DNA from: Ruegeria arenilitoris
GTDB lineage: Bacteria > Pseudomonadota > Alphaproteobacteria > Rhodobacterales > Rhodobacteraceae
Assembly: GCF_013035425.1 (NCBI RefSeq)
Contig: NZ_WQHX01000016.1
Location: forward strand, 1 to 35,504
Reading direction: 5' to 3'
Length of the DNA stretch: 35,504 nucleotides
Under the pieces are notes generated by a model. The model was not told the origin of the DNA, ran no database searches, and saw only the letters and a list, made by a program, of their open reading frames with translations. Both the position numbers and the translations under genes were made by a program. Shown piece by piece: positions 8,161-17,171 of the stretch. Position 1 is the first letter of the stretch, and the number at the start of each line of letters is the position of its first letter.

Positions 8161-9134
8161 CTGAAGTACTCGAAGTCAGCGGGCTGAAGACCCACTTCTT
8201 CACGCACGCGGGTGTGGTCAAGGCCGTAGATGGTGTGGATTTCACCGTCTCCAAGGGCGAGGTAATGGGTCTGGTGGGTGAGTCCGGGTCGGGCAAGTCG
8301 ATCACCGGGTTTTCCATCCTTGGGCTGATCGATCCTCCCGGGCGCATCGTCGATGGGTCAATCCGTTTTAATGGTGACGAGATCGCGAACGCACCGGAAG
8401 AGCGACTCAAGACCTTGCGTGGCAACCGAATCTCGATGATCTTTCAGGATCCGATGATGACGCTCAACCCGGTCCTGCGCGTCGATACGCAGATGATCGA
8501 GGCCATTCTCGCCCATGAAAACGTAAGCCGCCAAACCGCCTGGGAAAGAAGCCGTGATGCGCTTGGTTTGGTTGGCATCCCATCGCCGGAAGAGCGATTG
8601 CAAGCCTATCCGCATCAGCTTTCCGGTGGGATGCGGCAGCGCGTGGCGATTGCGACAGCCTTCTTGAACCAGCCGGACCTCATTATTGCCGACGAGCCGA
8701 CGACAGCGCTCGACGTGACAATTCAGGCGCAGATCATCCACGAGGCACAGAAGCTGACGAAACGCACGGGAACCGCGATGATCTGGATCACGCATGACCT
8801 TGCCGTTGTGGCAGGGCTCGCGGACCGGATTTCGGTGATGTACGCAGGACGGATCGTTGAGCAAGGCGGTATCGACGATGTTATCGACCGTCCGTTGCAT
8901 CCCTATACGGTCGGGCTTCTCGGATCGGTTCCGACGGCGAACCGGCGCGGGCAGCGTTTGTTCCAGATCGAAGGGATGACGCCAAACATGCTCGCCCTGC
9001 CTGAAGGATGCGCCTTTGGACCGCGTTGTCAGGCCCGAACGGCAGCGTGTTCCAAGCGCCCCCCGATTAAGGACGTGGATGGCCGCAGCCTTCGCTGTTT
9101 CAATCCGCAACGCACCAAGGAGACGACGCTTTGA
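8157..9134 (+). CDS. ABC transporter ATP-binding protein, DppD/OppD type
   Basis: Cytoplasmic ATPase that powers the importer, 325 residues. The Walker A motif GESGSGKS is near residue 43, the signature LSGGMRQRV is in the middle, Walker B with the catalytic Glu reads LIIADEPTTALD, and a switch His follows in WITHDLAVV. The C-terminal oligopeptide-transporter extension contains the Cys-bearing segment GCAFGPRC. The start overlaps the preceding stop (ATGA). This subunit is expected to form a heterodimer with the next gene product. Confidence 0.95.
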   Translation: MTEVLEVSGLKTHFFTHAGVVKAVDGVDFTVSKGEVMGLVGESGSGKSITGFSILGLIDPPGRIVDGSIRFNGDEIANAPEERLKTLRGNRISMIFQDPMMTLNPVLRVDTQMIEAILAHENVSRQTAWERSRDALGLVGIPSPEERLQAYPHQLSGGMRQRVAIATAFLNQPDLIIADEPTTALDVTIQAQIIHEAQKLTKRTGTAMIWITHDLAVVAGLADRISVMYAGRIVEQGGIDDVIDRPLHPYTVGLLGSVPTANRRGQRLFQIEGMTPNMLALPEGCAFGPRCQARTAACSKRPPIKDVDGRSLRCFNPQRTKETTL

Positions 9135-10135
9135 GTGAGCCGCTCGTTGAAATCCGAGGCGTTTCGAAGCGCTTCACCAAACGTTTGGACGTCGCGGGGA
9201 AAATCGCACAGCGACTTGGCGCAAACATCCGGGAAGAAACGGTCCATGCTGTCGATAACGTGAACCTGTCGATTCAAAATGGTGAGGTTCTGGGATTGGT
9301 CGGCGAATCCGGCTGCGGCAAGTCCACTTTGGGACGTGTTGTTGCCGGCATTCACCCTGCAAGTGACGGACAGATGTTCTACGGAGGCAAAGATGTTGCG
9401 ACGTTGAACGGTACCGACAAACGCGCGGCGACCCTCGCAATTCAGATGATCTTCCAGGACCCCTTTGCCAGCCTAAATCCGCGAATGCGCGTCGAAGATA
9501 TCATCGGCGAAGCACCGCGTATGCATGGGATCGTCAGCAAGGCAGAGAGTGCGGAATACGTGGACGACGTGATGCGCAAGGTCGGCCTCGACCCGTCGCT
9601 CAAGCGGCGTTACGCGCATCAGTTTTCCGGCGGTCAGAGGCAACGGATTGGAATTGCACGTGCGCTCGCCGTGAAGCCGAAGTTCCTTGTCTGCGACGAA
9701 GCCATCGCTGCGCTGGACGTGTCGATCCAGGCGCAGGTTATCAACTTGTTCATGGATCTGCGCGAAGAGCTGGGCCTGACCTATCTGTTCATCAGCCATG
9801 ACCTGAGCGTCGTCGAACACATCGCCGACCGCGTGGCGATCATGTATCTGGGCCGCATTGTCGAGAGCGCATCGACTGAGGAAATTTTTTCGGACCCACG
9901 CCATCCCTACACGAAAGCGCTGCTTGCAGAGGCTCCGCGCCTTGATCAGCGCCGGCGTGATTTTGCCCCGATTGAGGGGGAAATTCCGTCGCCGCTCGAT
10001 CCGCCATCTGGATGTACCTTCCACCCGCGTTGCCCGGTGGCGACCGCTGAGTGCCGCACCACTGTTCCTGAACTGAAAGCGGGGCGCTGCGGGCGCGAAA
10101 CGGCTTGCCTGCTGGAACACGCCGAAACCGTTTGA
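9131..10135 (+). CDS. ABC transporter ATP-binding protein, DppF/OppF type
   Basis: Second ATPase subunit, 334 residues. It has Walker A GESGCGKST, signature FSGGQRQRI, Walker B FLVCDEAIAALD, switch His in ISHDLSVV and the C-terminal extension with GCTFHPRCP. The start is a TTG at 9131 overlapping the previous stop (TTGA). It is supported by a good AAGGAG at 9117-9122, eight bases upstream, and there is no competing ATG. The unusual start codon within a coupled operon may tune its synthesis to that of the previous ATPase. Together with the preceding three proteins it completes a five-gene importer. Confidence 0.95.
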   Translation: MSEPLVEIRGVSKRFTKRLDVAGKIAQRLGANIREETVHAVDNVNLSIQNGEVLGLVGESGCGKSTLGRVVAGIHPASDGQMFYGGKDVATLNGTDKRAATLAIQMIFQDPFASLNPRMRVEDIIGEAPRMHGIVSKAESAEYVDDVMRKVGLDPSLKRRYAHQFSGGQRQRIGIARALAVKPKFLVCDEAIAALDVSIQAQVINLFMDLREELGLTYLFISHDLSVVEHIADRVAIMYLGRIVESASTEEIFSDPRHPYTKALLAEAPRLDQRRRDFAPIEGEIPSPLDPPSGCTFHPRCPVATAECRTTVPELKAGRCGRETACLLEHAETV

Positions 10136-10155
10136 ACGAGAAGCTGGAGAGCCCC

Positions 10156-11562
10156 TTGAAAAACGCCGATCCGATCTGGGACCACGTCGACCGCCATCGT
10201 GATGATTTTATCGCCTTGTCAGATCGAGTCTTTGACACGCCCGAGACGCTTTATGCCGAGTACAAGTCCGTCGCCGAACATGTGCAGATGTTACGCGCTC
10301 AGGGGTTCAAGATAACAGAGAACGCAGCTGGCATTCCTACGGCCGTGATTGGCGAAGCAGGAGACGAGGGTCCGGTGATTGCCATCCTCGGTGAGTTCGA
10401 TGCGCTGCCATATCTGAGCCAGGCGCCAGGTGTGGCTGAACATCAGCCGCTTGAAGAGGGCGGCAACGGGCATGGGTGTGGTCACAATCTGTTAGGGGCC
10501 GCCGCACTCTTGGCCGCGACGGCGGTGAAAGACTGGCTGGCCGAAAACGGCATCAAGGGCCGTGTGCGATACTATGGCTGCCCCGCTGAAGAAGGGGGCG
10601 CGGCCAAGACATACATGGTGCGTGAAGGACTGTTCGATGATGTCGACGCAGCCATCTCGTGGCATCCAGCGACCTTCACAGGCGTGAATGAGGCCAGATC
10701 GCTCGCAAACACCCGGATCGATTTCACTTTTCATGGAAAAGCTGCCCATGCGGCGGGTGCACCGGAATTGGGTAGGTCGGCGCTTGATGCGGTTGAACTG
10801 ATGAATATCGGTGTAAATTACCTGCGCGAGCACATGCCCGACAGCGCCCGGGTGCACTACGCCTATCTCGATGCAGGTGGTGTTGCGCCGAACGTGGTGC
10901 AGGCCAAGGCCACGGTGCGCCAGCTCGTCCGCGCCAGTTCGCTACCCGACCTCGCCGATCTGGTTACGCGTGTCAGAAAGATTGCAGATGGTGCGGCGCT
11001 GATGACCGGAACGCAGGTCACAAGTCAGGTCTTTTCCGGCGTTTCAAACCTGCTTGGAAACCGTCCTTTGGAAGAAACCATGCAGCACGAGCTAGAGAAA
11101 CTCGGACCCGTCGCCTTTGACGAGTCAGACCTCAGCTTTGCCCGTGAGATTCAGACTACATTGACCACGGCTGACATCAACACGACCTTCAAGCGGATCG
11201 GAGCTAAGCCCAAAAAGGATCTCGCACTCTGCGACTTCATCGCACCTCTTGATCGCCACAGCGATGGTGGCGAAGGCTCAACAGATGTCGGGGATGTGAG
11301 TTGGGCTGTTCCGACGGTTCAGGCTCGGGTCGCGACCTGCGCAATTGGAACGCCATTTCATACCTGGCAAACAGTTGCACAAGGCAAGGCACCCGCAGCG
11401 CACAAAGGCATGATCTACGCCGCAAAGGCAATGGCCGCGACAGCCTGTCGACTGGTTGAGGACCCGTCACGCATCGATGCTGCGCGCGCGACGCATCAAG
11501 ACCATCTGGGCGAAACGCCGTACACATGTCCGATCCCTGCAGACGTGCGCCCACCTGTCTGA
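10156..11562 (+). CDS. M20 family amidohydrolase, AbgB-like
   Basis: Predicted zinc-dependent amidohydrolase of about 469 residues, similar in layout to AbgB, which releases glutamate from p-aminobenzoyl-glutamate with a partner subunit. M20 metal-binding segments are readable: GHGCGHNLLGAA, PAEEGGAAKTYMV and ISWHPATFT. A dimerisation insert follows around FHGKAAHAAGAPELGRSALDA. The TTG at 10156 was chosen because it follows GGAGAG (10146-10151) and gives the family-like opening KNADPIWDHVD. In-frame TTGs at 10132 (overlapping the previous stop) and 10105 are alternatives. No signal peptide is seen. As the sixth gene of the transporter operon it probably hydrolyses the imported compound in the cytoplasm. 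The exact substrate is unknown, and whether an AbgA-type partner is needed is unclear. Confidence 0.85.
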   Translation: MKNADPIWDHVDRHRDDFIALSDRVFDTPETLYAEYKSVAEHVQMLRAQGFKITENAAGIPTAVIGEAGDEGPVIAILGEFDALPYLSQAPGVAEHQPLEEGGNGHGCGHNLLGAAALLAATAVKDWLAENGIKGRVRYYGCPAEEGGAAKTYMVREGLFDDVDAAISWHPATFTGVNEARSLANTRIDFTFHGKAAHAAGAPELGRSALDAVELMNIGVNYLREHMPDSARVHYAYLDAGGVAPNVVQAKATVRQLVRASSLPDLADLVTRVRKIADGAALMTGTQVTSQVFSGVSNLLGNRPLEETMQHELEKLGPVAFDESDLSFAREIQTTLTTADINTTFKRIGAKPKKDLALCDFIAPLDRHSDGGEGSTDVGDVSWAVPTVQARVATCAIGTPFHTWQTVAQGKAPAAHKGMIYAAKAMAATACRLVEDPSRIDAARATHQDHLGETPYTCPIPADVRPPV

Positions 11563-11574
11563 GGGAAAGTGAAC

Positions 11575-12960
11575 ATGACCCGCGCTGCTGCCATAGACAA
11601 CGTCGCCGAATATTTTGACAGCGGTCGATTTGCAACCGATCTTAGCGAACTGGTTGCCCATGAGACGGAGAGCCAGACACCAGAGAAAGCGGCGGAACTT
11701 CCGCGCTATCTTGAAGAAGCCCTCGTTCCGCGCCTGCGCAGTCTTGGGTTCTCCTGTGCAATACACCCGAACCCTGTGCCAGATGCAGGTCCTATCCTTG
11801 TCGCTGAACGCATCGAGGACGACACAGGCCCAACGATCCTGTCCTATGGGCATGGCGACGTGATCCGCGCCCAAACCGATCAGTGGCACAACGGGCTTTA
11901 CCCGTTTCGTCTTGTAGATGAGGGCGATTGCCTCTTCGGACGCGGTACCGCTGACAACAAGGGACAACACCTCATCAACTTGGCTGCGTTGAGCTCCGTC
12001 ATCGACGCTCGTGGATCACTCGGCTTCAACATTCGAATCCTTATTGAAATGGGTGAGGAGATGGGGTCGCCGGGGCTGTCGGAGTTTTGCGCCACGCACA
12101 AAGAAAACCTTGCCGCGGATGTCCTGATCGCATCGGACGGACCACGCCTTCAGTCAGACACGCCGACGATGTTCATGGGTGCACGGGGCGGCAATTCGTT
12201 CGACCTCATCGTTGACCTTCGAGACGGCGCGCATCATTCCGGTAACTGGGGCGGTTTGCTTGCCGACCCCGCGATGATCCTTGCGCAAGCCCTCTCGACG
12301 ATCACCGATGTGAGGGGCCAAATCCAAATACCAGAGTGGCGGCCGACCAGCCTAACCGAAGACATCCGGCATACCCTGCGCAATTTGCCGGTAGGCGGAG
12401 ATGGCGGTCCGAAGATTGACGAAGACTGGGGCGAAGAAAGTCTGACACCGGCCGAACGGGTCTTTGGCTGGAACAGCTTTGCGATCCTCGCAATGAAAAG
12501 CGGTGTCCCCGAAGAGCCGGTTAACGCGATCTCGGGATATGCCAAGGCCGCCTGTCAGCTCCGCTTCGTTGTTGGCACCGATCAAGCCGGTATCCTGTCG
12601 GCCCTTCGTCGCCACCTTGATGCAAGAGGATTTCAGATCGTTAAGATCAAACCTCACGACCGCGGATTTTTCGATGCGACGCGGACATCGCCGGAGCATC
12701 CTTGGGTGTCGTTTGTCGCGCGTTCGCTGGAAGAAACGTCTGGAAAGCGGCCACATATTCTGCCAAATCTCGCCGGTTCCCTGCCCAATGAGGTCTTTTC
12801 CGATGTGCTCGGCCTCCCAACGATTTGGGTGCCTCATTCCTATCGTGGCTGTTCACAGCACGCGCCAAACGAACACGTGTTGAAGTCGGTGTCGCGTGAT
12901 GCATTGCGGGCAATGGCCGGTCTTTTCTGGGATATTGGTGACCTTGCCAGGCCACTCTGA
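11575..12960 (+). CDS. M20 family metallopeptidase (dipeptidase-like)
   Basis: Zinc peptidase of about 461 residues in the M20 dipeptidase/ArgE/DapE group. Recognisable metal-site segments in order are YGHGDVIRAQTDQW (His plus catalytic Asp), GRGTADNKGQ (bridging Asp), EMGEEMGSPG (catalytic and metal Glu pair), ASDGPR (Asp) and the late QHAPNEHV (His). The lid domain occupies roughly residues 200-330. The ATG at 11575 follows a GAGGGAAA stretch; an in-frame GTG sits two codons earlier. It begins only 12 bp after the previous M20 gene and on the same strand, so it is the last gene of the importer operon. Two different M20 enzymes suggest the imported substrate is taken apart in two steps, or that the transporter serves several peptides. 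Confidence 0.88.
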   Translation: MTRAAAIDNVAEYFDSGRFATDLSELVAHETESQTPEKAAELPRYLEEALVPRLRSLGFSCAIHPNPVPDAGPILVAERIEDDTGPTILSYGHGDVIRAQTDQWHNGLYPFRLVDEGDCLFGRGTADNKGQHLINLAALSSVIDARGSLGFNIRILIEMGEEMGSPGLSEFCATHKENLAADVLIASDGPRLQSDTPTMFMGARGGNSFDLIVDLRDGAHHSGNWGGLLADPAMILAQALSTITDVRGQIQIPEWRPTSLTEDIRHTLRNLPVGGDGGPKIDEDWGEESLTPAERVFGWNSFAILAMKSGVPEEPVNAISGYAKAACQLRFVVGTDQAGILSALRRHLDARGFQIVKIKPHDRGFFDATRTSPEHPWVSFVARSLEETSGKRPHILPNLAGSLPNEVFSDVLGLPTIWVPHSYRGCSQHAPNEHVLKSVSRDALRAMAGLFWDIGDLARPL

Positions 12961-13361
12961 CCGCGCGCCACAAAGGCTTTCATCCATACCTGGATCGGGC
13001 GGGTATCGCACTCCCGACTTTAACTGACCGCTTTGCGGACAAAACCGACTTTTGTAGCCACGACTATTGCTCATACTGAAAGTGCTTGCATCCGCAGCGG
13101 TAGATTTTTCGGTCGAGCAATGATTTCCGGTTTGCGGCCATTCTACTGGGCCAATCCAGCCCGAGTTCAAGCTATCCTTTCGGTGTAATCAGCGTTGAAA
13201 ATTGAACGCCAGCGAAGCGGGCTCCCAAAAAGAGAAAACGAAATTCCGTTTTTGAATTTTTGTAACTTGCACGATTAGCAAAAAACGACATCGGGTCGCT
13301 GGCAGGAAAGATAAAATGAGGAAACAGGTTTGACTAGTTCCCAGTCCATTGAGCACTTCTC
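12961..13361. other. 400-bp intergenic region with a partial copy of the dispersed repeat
   Basis: No gene is supported between the M20 gene and the MFS gene. Around 13024-13050 the sequence CTGACCG..TGCGGACAAAACCGAC resembles the tail of the intergenic repeat seen elsewhere in this window. It overlaps a small AT-rich inverted repeat (ACAAAA/TTTTGT, 13039-13055). The last 100 bp before 13362 are AT-rich and probably hold the MFS promoter, though no clear -35/-10 pair was identified. Confidence 0.4.
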
Positions 13362-14672
13362 ATGCACGAACGTCGAATACCAGAATGGCTTCGCCATGCG
13401 CCAGCACCCAGCGTGCGGGGATTCGCCATTCTGGCGGGAACGGAGGCGATTGCCAGGGGTATTTTGATCTCTGTCTTTCCGGTAGCGATGTACAACGCGC
13501 TGAAGGATGCGCGATTTGTATCCGAAATTTATTTCGCCATTGGCGCGGTATCACTCTTGATCGGTCTTCTGGTTCCCTACCTGATCTGGTTTGTCCCACG
13601 GAGATGGGTCTATGTGTTCGGCACTCTTTCGTACGTCGCGGGTGCGGTTGTGACGACCGTTGCGACCCCTGCTGCCGTTATTGCGGGGCTCGCACTCACA
13701 ACTTTCGCCGTTGTGACGACATTTGTGTGCTTCAACGCCTATGTACTCGACCATGTTGCCAGGATTGAACTGGGACGTTTTGAGACATCGCGGCTTTTTT
13801 ACAGTGCGCTGGGTTGGACGGCTGGGCCTGCACTTGGCGCGATATTGTACGAATGGTGGCGACCTGCGCCGTTCCTGATTGCAGCCGGTGCGGCGATTGT
13901 CATGCTGCTCATCTTTCTTGTTATGCGCCTCGGAAACGGCAGGCTCATCACCAGAAGCCAAAGCGCTCCCGCAAATCCGTTCGCCTATTTCGGGAGGTTT
14001 TTTGTGCAACCGCGATTGGTTGCCGGATGGGTATTCGCAGTCGTTCGTTCCTGTGGGTGGTGGATTTATGTCGTATACCTGCCCATCTATGCGGTTCAGA
14101 ACGGGCTAGGCAGCCAGCTTGGAGGGATTGCTTTATCGATTTCCAATGCCGCCCTGTTTTGCACCCCACTGATGCTTCGTTTCATGCAGCGCAGTTCGGT
14201 ACGCGCAGCAGTCAGAACCGGATTCCTCATGTCCGGGCTGCTGTTTCTTTTTGCTGGAGTTCCATTCGGAATCCCTGAAGTCACAATCGCATTCTTAATG
14301 ATGGGCTCGATTTTCCTGATCTTGCTCGATGTTTCCGCTGGTTTGCCGTTCCTTCTCGCAGTCAAACCTTCCGAACGAACTGAGATGTCAGCAATATACG
14401 CGAGCTTTCGCGACGTTTCGGGTATTATTACACCTGGTGCCGCCTGGCTGGTTCTTCTCGCTGCACCGCTCTCTGGCGTGTTCGCTGCGGGTGGCGCAGG
14501 TTTGCTTTGGACGTGGGTTCTGGCTCGTAAGCTGCACCCCCGGTTGGGCCAGACACGCATATCTGTCGAAAGTACTTCAAAGGAAGCTGGCAAAGTTGCT
14601 TCTGATATGGTGAGCCTGCCAAACTTAGTCCATGAGAAATCAGTCGCCAGTCGCTTACCGACTGATACATAA
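13362..14672 (+). CDS. MFS transporter, substrate unknown
   Basis: Integral membrane protein of 436 residues with about twelve hydrophobic segments and a central hydrophilic linker around residues 195-215, the general pattern of the major facilitator superfamily. Charged loops such as VPRRWVYVFG after the second helix resemble the conserved inter-helix loop of the family. The C-terminal 45 residues are hydrophilic and probably cytoplasmic. The gene is monocistronic: a 400-bp gap precedes it and the next gene is on the other strand. No ribosome-binding site stands out before the ATG at 13362. Nothing in the sequence identifies the transported compound or direction of transport. Confidence 0.8.
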   Translation: MHERRIPEWLRHAPAPSVRGFAILAGTEAIARGILISVFPVAMYNALKDARFVSEIYFAIGAVSLLIGLLVPYLIWFVPRRWVYVFGTLSYVAGAVVTTVATPAAVIAGLALTTFAVVTTFVCFNAYVLDHVARIELGRFETSRLFYSALGWTAGPALGAILYEWWRPAPFLIAAGAAIVMLLIFLVMRLGNGRLITRSQSAPANPFAYFGRFFVQPRLVAGWVFAVVRSCGWWIYVVYLPIYAVQNGLGSQLGGIALSISNAALFCTPLMLRFMQRSSVRAAVRTGFLMSGLLFLFAGVPFGIPEVTIAFLMMGSIFLILLDVSAGLPFLLAVKPSERTEMSAIYASFRDVSGIITPGAAWLVLLAAPLSGVFAAGGAGLLWTWVLARKLHPRLGQTRISVESTSKEAGKVASDMVSLPNLVHEKSVASRLPTDT

Positions 14673-14877
14673 TAGAAGCCAGCCATTGAGTGACCAAAGC
14701 AACTCAGGCGTCAGTACCGTGCAGCTTCTAGGATTTAGCAGAGACGTTGGACTACAAGAAATGCCATTTCAGCGAATGTGTTAAAGGCAAGCTTAACTCT
14801 TTCGACTCTGTTTCCTACACGAAAGGAACCGTTAGCCTTGTAGTCTCGGACTCTTAATCAAACGAGTACGGAAATCA

Positions 14878-15441
14878 TCACCGAAACGTCGGGCCATGCG
14901 CCCAGACCGTCAACGAATACCGATTACCATTCTCAACCGGTGTCACCTGATGCAACAAGAAGCTGGGAAAGATGGTCGCGCTGCCCTGATGTCGGCTGGC
15001 CGTTACAGCATAAGCGCCCGGCATTATCTCCAAGTCTCCGCCGTCGTACATTCCGGGTTTGCTGAGTTGAACGACCAGCGACAGCTTTCTTTTTCGGGCA
15101 ACAGGCCCGTCGCCGATATCGGAATGCCACGCAAAATGACCACCATCTGATGCTTTATAGCAGGCAATCTGCGGACTTTCGGCGAACTCGCTCAGATCAA
15201 AGCCAAACTTGTCGGTGTTGGAGCGACGGGCAACATTGATAAGGCGTGACATCACCCAATCAGAGCCTTCGACGTCGTCCAGCCAGGTCACATCCGCTCT
15301 GCGCAGATTATGATCCTTGTTTTGCCCGACAAGCAGAGCCTCGTTCGCCGGGGCTTTTTGTGATGCAGCAACAATCTGCTCACATTCCCGCGCGGTAAAT
15401 GCACCGGGAATCGAATGAACTTCCAGCATTCTGTACACCAT
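14878..15441 (-). CDS. 2-oxoglutarate/Fe(II)-dependent dioxygenase (prolyl 4-hydroxylase-like fold)
   Basis: Small non-haem iron oxygenase of about 187 residues. The iron-binding triad is visible: His and Asp in FAWHSDIGDG and the distal His in LLHQVTPV. The Arg that binds the 2-oxoglutarate carboxylate follows in NRYSLTVWAHGP. The hydrophobic core strands YDGGDLEI and GSATIFPSFL match the double-stranded beta-helix of the PKHD/P4H-type group. The substrate is not evident; relatives hydroxylate proteins, amino acids or small molecules. Start choice is uncertain: a GTG at 15474 and ATGs at 15441 and 15429 are all in frame, and none has a clear ribosome-binding site. It stands alone, facing the MFS gene tail to tail. 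Confidence 0.8.
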   Translation of the reverse strand: MVYRMLEVHSIPGAFTARECEQIVAASQKAPANEALLVGQNKDHNLRRADVTWLDDVEGSDWVMSRLINVARRSNTDKFGFDLSEFAESPQIACYKASDGGHFAWHSDIGDGPVARKRKLSLVVQLSKPGMYDGGDLEIMPGAYAVTASRHQGSATIFPSFLLHQVTPVENGNRYSLTVWAHGPTFR

Positions 15442-15474
15442 TTTTGATTGGTACTGGATTTTGCCAAAACGCAC

Positions 15475-15949
15475 AGATGGCGCTACGCTGTTTTCGACCT
15501 AAGAGGCTGAAAGCGACGTAATTTTTCTACAATCTCAATTGTTTTGGGTCCAGGAATCCGGATTTGGAATTCACCCTAGACGTTCTCGGATCCCAAACGG
15601 TATACGATGTGCGGCTATCGCCTGCTATTGGACCTTTCAGCAAATTGCATAGGTTTATTCCACGCTGGCTTAAGGTCATTGCGATGGCGCGTACCGTGAT
15701 GGTCGCCCGGGAGAAAAGCGGACATTCGGCTGTTCCGCAGCATAAGACAGATTGGGCTCGGAGCAACCGTTCGCCGCAACCCTTAAACACGACTACTTCG
15801 CGGACAACCTTGCCATCCGCTTCATTTTTCTCACTGTCTGCTAGTGGCGTACGACCGACATCTACGCTTTCCCCGAAAAAGGGGATGGTTCTTCTGCTGC
15901 CATTTGGTGCAAAGAAGGACGTCTTCGCTCCTACTGACGGATTTGCAAC
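15475..15949. other. 475-bp intergenic region upstream of the cyanophycin module
   Basis: An open frame of 130 codons (15564-15956, plus) crosses the region, but its product has no recognisable domain and it overlaps the iadA start, so it is not called. The sequence holds a copy of the dispersed repeat at 15752-15811 and a related segment just before it (AGCGGACATTCG..TTCCGCAG, about 15717-15741). The promoter of the iadA-cphB-cphA operon should lie here, but no site could be assigned. Confidence 0.45.
15752..15811 (+). repeat. dispersed intergenic repeat, copy A
   Basis: The head TTGGGCTCGGAGC begins at 15752 and the tail ACGACTACTTCGCGGACAA lies at 15788-15807. The same head/tail order and spacing of about 25-30 nt is found at 22811-22874 and 30321-30382. 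This copy is the most diverged in the middle. Confidence 0.45.
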
Positions 15950-17116
15950 GTGTTGAAGCTCATCAAGAATGCGCGCCTCTATTCACCTGAACCTGTTGGT
16001 TTGGGCCATATTCTCACTGCGGGTGAACGCATCATTTACCTCGGCAGCAATAAACCCGATTTGCCTGACCAGCTTCAGGCAGAGATCATTGACGTCGAAG
16101 GCGCAGCGGTTGTTCCGGGTTTTATTGATGGGCATGCGCATATAACTGGCGGTGGCGGTGAAACCGGACCAGCCAGTCGGGTGCCGCCGCTTGTCCTGTC
16201 CTCTTTCACGCGTGCCGGTGTCACTTCAGTCGTTGGAGTATTGGGCACGGACGATCTGACCCGCAACACGCAGACGCTGGTGCAACAGGCCTATGGGTTG
16301 CGCGAAGAAGGACTTTCAGCCTGGTGTCACACCGGTGGCTATCACGTCCCACTGACCACCCTCACCGGTTCAGCCCGTGGAGACATTGTGTTCCTTGATC
16401 CGGTCATCGGTGTTGGGGAACTGGCGATCAGTGATCACCGGTCGAGCCAACCGACATTGGACGAGTTTCTGCGGATCGCAAGCGAAGCGCATGTCGCAGG
16501 CCTGATGACTGGCAAGGCGGGGATTGTGCATTGCCATATGGGAGATGGCGAGCGAGGGCTGTCAATGTTGGAACAAGCTATCGCGACCTGCGAAATCCCC
16601 GCACGCGTCTTCAATCCAACCCATGTCAATCGCAACAAACCACTCTTCGAACAGGCCGTGGCGCTAGCACGGCACGGATGTTACATCGACGCTACCGCAT
16701 TCCCCTGCGGACATGTCGAGCCGGGCATCTCTGCTACTGAGGCCTACATTCAGTTTCGCGATTTGGGCGGTCACGCCGACCGGTTCACCATCAGCTCTGA
16801 CGGTGGTGGCTGCCTGCCCGCCTTTGACCATGAAGGCAATCTGACACGGTTTGGTGTGGGTTTGTCGGACACTTTGCCGGACACGCTGCGCGAACTCACC
16901 AACAGAGGAGTACCAATGCCCGAAGCGCTGGCTCCGCTGACCTCAAATGTCGCCGACCTGCTGAAGCTGCACCAAAAAGGTCGTCTGAACGTGGGTATGG
17001 ACGCTGATTTGGTCGTTCTTGACGAAAACACTGCCGTGCGGCATGTGATGGCCCGGGGGGAATGGCATGTACGCGACGGCCAGATAGCCCGACGCGGCAT
17101 GTATGAACAGGTTTGA
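15950..17116 (+). CDS. iadA: isoaspartyl dipeptidase (beta-aspartyl-peptidase)
   Basis: Cytoplasmic amidohydrolase-superfamily enzyme that splits beta-aspartyl dipeptides. In cyanophycin metabolism it would hydrolyse beta-Asp-Arg released by cyanophycinase. The binuclear-site residues are visible: HxH in GFIDGHAHITGGGGE (near residue 62), His in VHCHMGDG, His in NPTHVNRN and Asp in ISSDGGG. The substrate-binding Tyr is in GGYHVP. Where Escherichia coli IadA, as I recall it, has the carboxylated Lys (IGVK..ISDHRS), this protein reads IGVGELAISDHRS, so a Glu may take that role. Length of 388 residues is typical. The start is a GTG at 15950 or a TTG one codon later. Its place directly before cphB and cphA supports the cyanophycin role over general protein-repair turnover. 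Confidence 0.9.
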   Translation: MLKLIKNARLYSPEPVGLGHILTAGERIIYLGSNKPDLPDQLQAEIIDVEGAAVVPGFIDGHAHITGGGGETGPASRVPPLVLSSFTRAGVTSVVGVLGTDDLTRNTQTLVQQAYGLREEGLSAWCHTGGYHVPLTTLTGSARGDIVFLDPVIGVGELAISDHRSSQPTLDEFLRIASEAHVAGLMTGKAGIVHCHMGDGERGLSMLEQAIATCEIPARVFNPTHVNRNKPLFEQAVALARHGCYIDATAFPCGHVEPGISATEAYIQFRDLGGHADRFTISSDGGGCLPAFDHEGNLTRFGVGLSDTLPDTLRELTNRGVPMPEALAPLTSNVADLLKLHQKGRLNVGMDADLVVLDENTAVRHVMARGEWHVRDGQIARRGMYEQV

Positions 17117-17171
17117 GCGTCCGCGCGGTCCCCGGTGGCTGCCCGCTATAGCACCGGAAGGTAGTTAAGAT

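Noticed and set aside
15564..15956. 130-codon open frame upstream of iadA
   Set aside because: No recognisable domain, composition unlike a protein, overlaps the iadA start and contains a copy of the intergenic repeat.
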